Source of the DNA: Desulfurococcaceae archaeon MEX13E-LK6-19
GTDB taxonomy: Archaea; Thermoproteota; Thermoprotei_A; Sulfolobales; Desulfurococcaceae
DNA: 64,000 nucleotides
Assembly (NCBI GenBank): GCA_029637525.1
Contig: CP072660.1
Coordinates: 62,001 to 126,000, forward strand
Direction: 5' to 3'
Position 1 is the stretch's first letter. Each line of letters begins with the position of its first letter. Under the pieces are notes generated by a model that saw only the letters and a list, made by a program, of their open reading frames with translations, was not told the DNA's origin and searched no databases. Shown here piece after piece: positions 60,272 to 64,000 of this stretch. Both the position numbers and the translations under genes were made by a program.

Positions 60272-60997
60272 CTACAAACCCCAGATCATGTCTGTTTTGA
60301 AGTGTATTACTGGTTGACGCAATTGAGGTGGATCAGTTATTGGCACTACATTGTCTTTAAACGGCTTACCATAGTATATTGATCCTGTTTTCTGCGATGT
60401 TATTACAAAATTAAGCTCCTGTGTATAGGCTTTCCATTCTCCTTTAACATAGAATAAACTCAATGGATTTGATTCAAGCAATATTCTTGTAACCGTAACC
60501 CACTCCTGTGTTTTGTTTTTCACAACAACTTTGGCTATAGCTTCGCCTAGATCAGGATCCTTTTCTTTGAAGTAATACTCTGTCTTATAGTAACGTGCCA
60601 CCACACCAGTATCAACAGGCCCATAAAGCCCGTATTTCACCTTTTTAACTGAAAACACGTCAACAACACTAAACACTTCTTTCCCACTATTATTATTCTT
60701 TACAGCATAAACAGCTATATCCACAGGTATAGGCACATATATTGTTAGTTCTTCTCCTGGAGCCACATCTAGAGAATTCTTGAAAACAACAAGCACGTAT
60801 GTTGTGAACAAAGCCGGGATATTGACTGGATAGAGAGGTACTGGTACTACTTTGTCGGCTCCATATATTTTCTTGGAGACAACTACTTCTCCATTTACAA
60901 GTCTTTCATAAGACAGTATTTTCCCATCTTTACCCACATGTATGACATGGTCTTCTAGGACAAGTCTTCCATATAACTCGGTGCCGTAGCCCGGCAT
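60272..60997 (-). CDS. DUF432-like protein, partner of MscS
   Basis: Beta-rich protein resembling DUF432, which is often encoded next to MscS in archaea. Runs of strand-like segments: GRLVLEDHVIHVGKDG, YPVNIPALFTTYVLVVFKNSL, ELTIYVPIPVDIAVYAV, VVARYYKTEYYFKEKDP and VTRILLESNPLSLFYV. No membrane helix or catalytic motif. It lies directly upstream of mscS (2 bases), so it is the first gene of this pair and may affect channel gating or assembly. Function of the family is unknown. Confidence 0.7.
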   Translation of the reverse strand: MPGYGTELYGRLVLEDHVIHVGKDGKILSYERLVNGEVVVSKKIYGADKVVPVPLYPVNIPALFTTYVLVVFKNSLDVAPGEELTIYVPIPVDIAVYAVKNNNSGKEVFSVVDVFSVKKVKYGLYGPVDTGVVARYYKTEYYFKEKDPDLGEAIAKVVVKNKTQEWVTVTRILLESNPLSLFYVKGEWKAYTQELNFVITSQKTGSIYYGKPFKDNVVPITDPPQLRQPVIHFKTDMIWGL

Positions 60998-61119
60998 AAT
61001 GTTTCCCGTGTTTATACTATTTTCGTGTTCTCTTAACCTGGTCTAAATAATATGTTTATTATATGACGCATATCTACTTTAATATCAATAAACTAAATAG
61101 TTTCAACGGGGATGAGAGT

Positions 61120-61446
61120 ATGTCTCTTTGGGGTGGATGGATTCTAGTGCTTGTAACTACTAGTGGGCTTGATGAGGCCAAACGTATTGCAAAAACCTTG
61201 GTCGAGAAGAAGCTCGCAGCATGTATAAACATTGTCGAGAAAATACATAGCGTGTATTGGTGGCAAGGTAAAGTAGAAGAAGGCGATGAATCTCTTCTTG
61301 TTATCAAGACAAGGGTTGATAAGTTTAAGGAACTAGTTGATACTGTCAAGAAACTCCATAGTTATACTGTTCCAGAGATAATAGCTCTACCAATAGTAGT
61401 GGGGTCCAGTGACTACTTGAAATGGCTTGATGAAAGTGTTTCCTAG
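61120..61446 (+). CDS. cutA: CutA-like divalent cation tolerance protein
   Basis: 108-residue ferredoxin-like trimer protein: VLVTTSGLDEAKRIAKTLVEKKLAACINIVEKIHSVYWWQGKVEE, cited in part (KKLAACINIVEKI, WWQGKVEE), and SYTVPEIIALPIVVGSSDYLKWL. Conserved Cys and Trp in the usual places. The frame is open from 61063, but ATG 61120 follows GGGGATGAGAG, a ribosome binding site, and gives the standard N-terminus. It overlaps the convergent GTPase gene by 4 bases. Role debated in the family; copper tolerance is the historical name. Confidence 0.9.
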   Translation: MSLWGGWILVLVTTSGLDEAKRIAKTLVEKKLAACINIVEKIHSVYWWQGKVEEGDESLLVIKTRVDKFKELVDTVKKLHSYTVPEIIALPIVVGSSDYLKWLDESVS

Positions 61447-62258
61447 AAATAATCCTCTGGTTTGACATAGAAAGGTATTTTTCCTCTATGATAATCACGT
61501 ATAATTGTTCTAGCAGCCTCCTCGATCAAGGGTTCTTTTGTTTTCTTGTAAAACCATCCCCTCTTAATAGCTATTTTCTCTAGTATTTTTAACGGATCTG
61601 TTTCAGCAATCCCATAAGCTGATCTTATGGCATAAGGATTGTGTTTCAATATTTTTTCTATAAGCATCATAGCAGGTTTAACTGGGTCATCAAGTTGTTC
61701 AGGAGACATGCCCCTTATAATCCTTTCAAGAGGCCCTCCTTCAACAGGTATCACTCCTGGCGTGTCTATCATTAGTATCTTGCTATCTATCCTGTAGAGC
61801 TGTACATGTCTAGTATACCCTGGGCTTCCTGGGATAGGGCTTGTTGAAGCCGAGTGTTTTCCTTTTAGTGCGTTGATTATTGTTGATTTACCTGTTTTGG
61901 GATACCCTGTCACAGCAACTATCACGGGAAACGCTGGTGCTACTTCTTTTATTGTTCTCCTTAAAACACGTGTACCCTTATGGTCCCTTGCCGCTATGTA
62001 TACGGCACGATATCCACGGTCTCTAAGGAGACGAGTCCAGGCTTCAACAATTTCTCTCGGCACTAGATCACTCTTGTTAAGAACTAGAATAAGCTCTCTC
62101 CCCATGTTTTCAACCATTTGCTCTAGTCTTTTACTTCTAGTACTCATTGGATCCCTTGCATCGAGAACTTCAAGTACAACATCAGCTCTCGATACCACAA
62201 GTTTTAAATCATGCCAGCTAGCTAATGTGAAGCCCCTTCGTGTTTTAGTCATTGTCAT
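61443..62258 (-). CDS. Circularly permuted GTPase (YlqF/RbgA-like)
   Basis: G-motifs in permuted order: VLNKSDLVP (G4, about residue 59) comes before GYPKTGKSTIINAL (G1, about 117) and DTPGVIPVE (G3, about 160). This order defines the cpGTPases that assist ribosome assembly, with RbgA/YlqF and eukaryotic Nog2/Lsg1 as relatives. A C-terminal helical tail of about 70 residues follows. Part of a leftward run with the kinase and PP-loop genes; 68 bases separate it from AK6. Confidence 0.9.
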   Translation of the reverse strand: MTMTKTRRGFTLASWHDLKLVVSRADVVLEVLDARDPMSTRSKRLEQMVENMGRELILVLNKSDLVPREIVEAWTRLLRDRGYRAVYIAARDHKGTRVLRRTIKEVAPAFPVIVAVTGYPKTGKSTIINALKGKHSASTSPIPGSPGYTRHVQLYRIDSKILMIDTPGVIPVEGGPLERIIRGMSPEQLDDPVKPAMMLIEKILKHNPYAIRSAYGIAETDPLKILEKIAIKRGWFYKKTKEPLIEEAARTIIRDYHRGKIPFYVKPEDYF

Positions 62259-62326
62259 GCTTACCCGAGCTATTGCTTGCTGTTGATAAGGGAGTCCTGC
62301 CCCTCTACTAAATATTTCGATTCAAG

Positions 62327-62896
62327 CTACTTAGAGAAATACTTCTCTAATTTCTCAAAAGGCTTTAGGGAAAGCCAATCATACTTTAGACCAGGCTCTC
62401 CTTCACCTCTAATGATCTTAAGTGCTTCCTCAAGTATTTCTTCAGGGCTCTTGTTGCTTGTATCTATTTCGTATACTTTATCTTCACCGAAAACCTGGAT
62501 CGCGTTATGTGTACATACAGAAAGTATTTCCGCCTCAATATTCTCTCTGATTTTATCCCACCACCATCCTTTCTTTTTAAGTCTCTCTTCTAGAACCTCG
62601 GGGTCTGTGCGTAGAACTATTACCTTCTCAACGTATTCACGTGGAATTATTTCACCGTAATGACTATCTATTATGACTAACTTGTTGTTCTCAATAATCT
62701 CTTTCACACGCCTGACGAGCGCTTCCTCGTCTATAACAAAACTCGCTACTTCCTCGTCGTAGTCAGTATACAATCCCTCCTTTAATACAAGTTCACTTAA
62801 GTCAATATGTACTGCACCAAGTTTTTCAGCAAGCATTTTAGCCAGTGTTGTCTTTCCTGTACCAGGAGTCCCCATTACTACTATTACTTTACCCAT
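62327..62896 (-). CDS. AK6/Fap7-type adenylate kinase
   Basis: P-loop MGTPGTGKTTLAKMLAEKLG (residues 8-27, cited as GTPGTGKTT), a helical lid, VIIDSHYGE, and RTDPEVLEERLKKKGW. Matches the AK6/Fap7 family, which works in small-subunit maturation and has adenylate kinase activity. It overlaps the upstream PAPS-reductase-like gene by 13 bases. A neighbouring cpGTPase strengthens a ribosome-assembly context. Confidence 0.88.
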   Translation of the reverse strand: MGKVIVVMGTPGTGKTTLAKMLAEKLGAVHIDLSELVLKEGLYTDYDEEVASFVIDEEALVRRVKEIIENNKLVIIDSHYGEIIPREYVEKVIVLRTDPEVLEERLKKKGWWWDKIRENIEAEILSVCTHNAIQVFGEDKVYEIDTSNKSPEEILEEALKIIRGEGEPGLKYDWLSLKPFEKLEKYFSK

Positions 62897-64000
62897 TTCT
62901 TCTCCCTCAGGAACTCTTCAATAAACTCTTTACCGCATAGTCTATTCCACAATTTTCTCGTCATAATATATAATTCTAGACTACGGAGTGCAGGGCATAT
63001 ATAACACCCTATTCTATAGAAGCCTTGTTCATACAATGGATTAACTGGTAGTTTATTTAGATACATGTATAATTGTACATGTGCTGTAGACCATTGCTTT
63101 ATTGGCGCAACCTCGATCATCTTATCACTCAACTTCCTTACTGGAGACCTATGGCTCCTAGAAACAGACTCAGCATCCCTATCACCGACAACAACAAGTA
63201 CTTGTTCGTATCCACGCGTAATTTCTTCTAGTTTTTCCTTGAAAGCCTTTGTCTTTAGTCCTGTACACCATCTATTTGTTTTAGTTGGTAACCCCTTCTC
63301 CTTAACAGCTTCATCTATCTTTGCAAAAGCCTTCACGACCTCAATACCATAGTATTCCTGAACTTTACTAACATACTCTATTGTTTCAGGAAATTCTAGG
63401 CCTGTATCAACATATATTGGATACACTTTGTTTTTCCCATAGCACTTTATGGCTAGGTCAAGTACAACAATACTATCCTTGCCCCCACTAAAACTAACAA
63501 CAACAATATCGGGATTACCAGTTATCTCGAAGATTTTGCTAGAAATCCTCATATGCTCCATTATAATACTCTTGTTCTTATCAAGAAGTAAATTGAAGTC
63601 ATTACTATATCTTTCATTACTTACTTCCTCGAGTATGAGCTCTCTTCCTTCATCTGGTATAGTTAGTCTCCCTACTATTCTTGGCCCAGAATATATGTCA
63701 TGAACGCCGCGAAACTTTCTTAAAACAAGAGGTGTTTCCGGAGGATTCTCCATACCGAGTTCTTTTAGGAGACATACAGTGTCAGCGCCTATTAGAAAAA
63801 ACATGTCATAACCTGGGTGAGGTTCTAATCCGTATAGTTTCTCTCCTTCTTCTGAGAGAACAAAGCATTCATTGTATGTAGCAGTTAGTCTTAACCTTGC
63901 TCTCGCTCTCTCGATCGTTCTAACTAGTTCTAGTGGAGGGATGCTGGAGAGATTCCTTGCTCCAGCATATTCTACAACATATTTGGGGTTAACTAAACGG
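62884..64000 (-). CDS. PAPS reductase-family PP-loop protein (cut by window edge)
   Basis: PP-loop ATP pyrophosphatase fold of the phosphoadenosine phosphosulfate reductase family: VVVSFSGGKDSIVVLDLAIK (about codon 170 of the visible part), YVDTGLEFPETIEYV, NRWCTGLKTKAFKE, RDAESVSRSHRSPV, and IGCYICPALRSLEL. The frame stays open to 64000 (RLVNPKYVVEYAG, ARLRLTATYNECFVLSEEGEKLYG), so the N-terminus is outside the window. Archaeal members of this type are larger proteins with N-terminal extra domains and act in tRNA or sulphur metabolism; the reaction is not known here. It overlaps the AK6 gene by 13 bases. Confidence 0.85.
   Translation of the reverse strand, partial: RLVNPKYVVEYAGARNLSSIPPLELVRTIERARARLRLTATYNECFVLSEEGEKLYGLEPHPGYDMFFLIGADTVCLLKELGMENPPETPLVLRKFRGVHDIYSGPRIVGRLTIPDEGRELILEEVSNERYSNDFNLLLDKNKSIIMEHMRISSKIFEITGNPDIVVVSFSGGKDSIVVLDLAIKCYGKNKVYPIYVDTGLEFPETIEYVSKVQEYYGIEVVKAFAKIDEAVKEKGLPTKTNRWCTGLKTKAFKEKLEEITRGYEQVLVVVGDRDAESVSRSHRSPVRKLSDKMIEVAPIKQWSTAHVQLYMYLNKLPVNPLYEQGFYRIGCYICPALRSLELYIMTRKLWNRLCGKEFIEEFLREKKWVK

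Overview
This window reads as a chromosome segment from a hyperthermophilic archaeon of the Thermoproteota (crenarchaea), most like the Desulfurococcales. The evidence is archaeal aRF1, an AGOG-type DNA glycosylase, a tungsten aldehyde:ferredoxin oxidoreductase, a ferredoxin-linked 2-oxoacid oxidoreductase, an AbrB-PhoU fusion, TATA-box promoters 25-40 bases ahead of many starts, frequent GTG/TTG starts and GC-rich RNA genes in an AT-rich background. The genus cannot be fixed from sequence alone. Almost the whole window is dense ordinary chromosome. There is no CRISPR array, rRNA operon or intact insertion sequence.

Layout: 1-9.2 kb holds the 3' end of aRF1, two divergent ribbon-helix-helix regulators, a phosphate-type regulator, a B3/4-domain protein, an inositol-monophosphatase-family enzyme, an M24 peptidase, small zinc-ribbon and unknown genes, a C/D-box sRNA candidate and a clan-A glycoside hydrolase. 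At 9.19-9.34 kb lies an initiator tRNA-Met gene with a 30-base insert in its T arm, wrapped in a second acceptor-like helix that also ends in ACCA. From 9.6 to 14.1 kb are a phosphoesterase, a secreted Lon-type protease, an ASCH-domain protein and an orphan N-terminal integrase fragment running into a tRNA-Leu gene, the scar of an integrated element. From 14.3 to 18.7 kb are purine and methylthioadenosine salvage genes, an ATP-grasp ligase and an Lrp regulator. From 18.75 to 24.2 kb is a tight aspartate-to-threonine operon (thrC-thrB-hom-lysC-asd).

From 24.3 to 38.9 kb are housekeeping and poorly known genes: a rhomboid protease, a PHP protein, ValRS, a PflA-like radical SAM enzyme, Maf, a flavin reductase, a zinc-ribbon/GNAT/ABC-ATPase fusion, AGOG and a pyruvoyl decarboxylase. 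From 39.2 to 44.6 kb are a dolichol-kinase-like enzyme, tRNA-Leu(CAA), UMP kinase, GlmS and a GlmU-like nucleotidylyltransferase, which together suggest amino-sugar nucleotide synthesis. The stretch 44.6-48.9 kb is the loosest part: gene-poor spacers, two membrane proteins of unknown role and a decayed VapBC toxin-antitoxin pair.

From 48.9 to 52.9 kb is a tungsten-enzyme island: AOR facing a radical-SAM maturase, a MoaD-like protein and a Tfx-type regulator. It is followed by a K+ channel and a four-subunit 2-oxoacid:ferredoxin oxidoreductase (delta-alpha-beta-gamma). The last part holds a sugar nucleotidyltransferase, a Pit phosphate transporter with its DUF47 partner, MscS with DUF432, CutA, a circularly permuted GTPase, an AK6/Fap7-type kinase and a PAPS-reductase-family gene that runs off the right edge.

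No intact new defence or mobile system is visible. The most unusual signals are the nested initiator tRNA locus, the orphan integrase fragment with repeated CCACAGT boxes, two genes (thrC and an ATP-grasp ligase) whose conserved N-termini have no legal in-frame start codon, several candidate non-coding RNAs, and the GNAT-ABC fusion.
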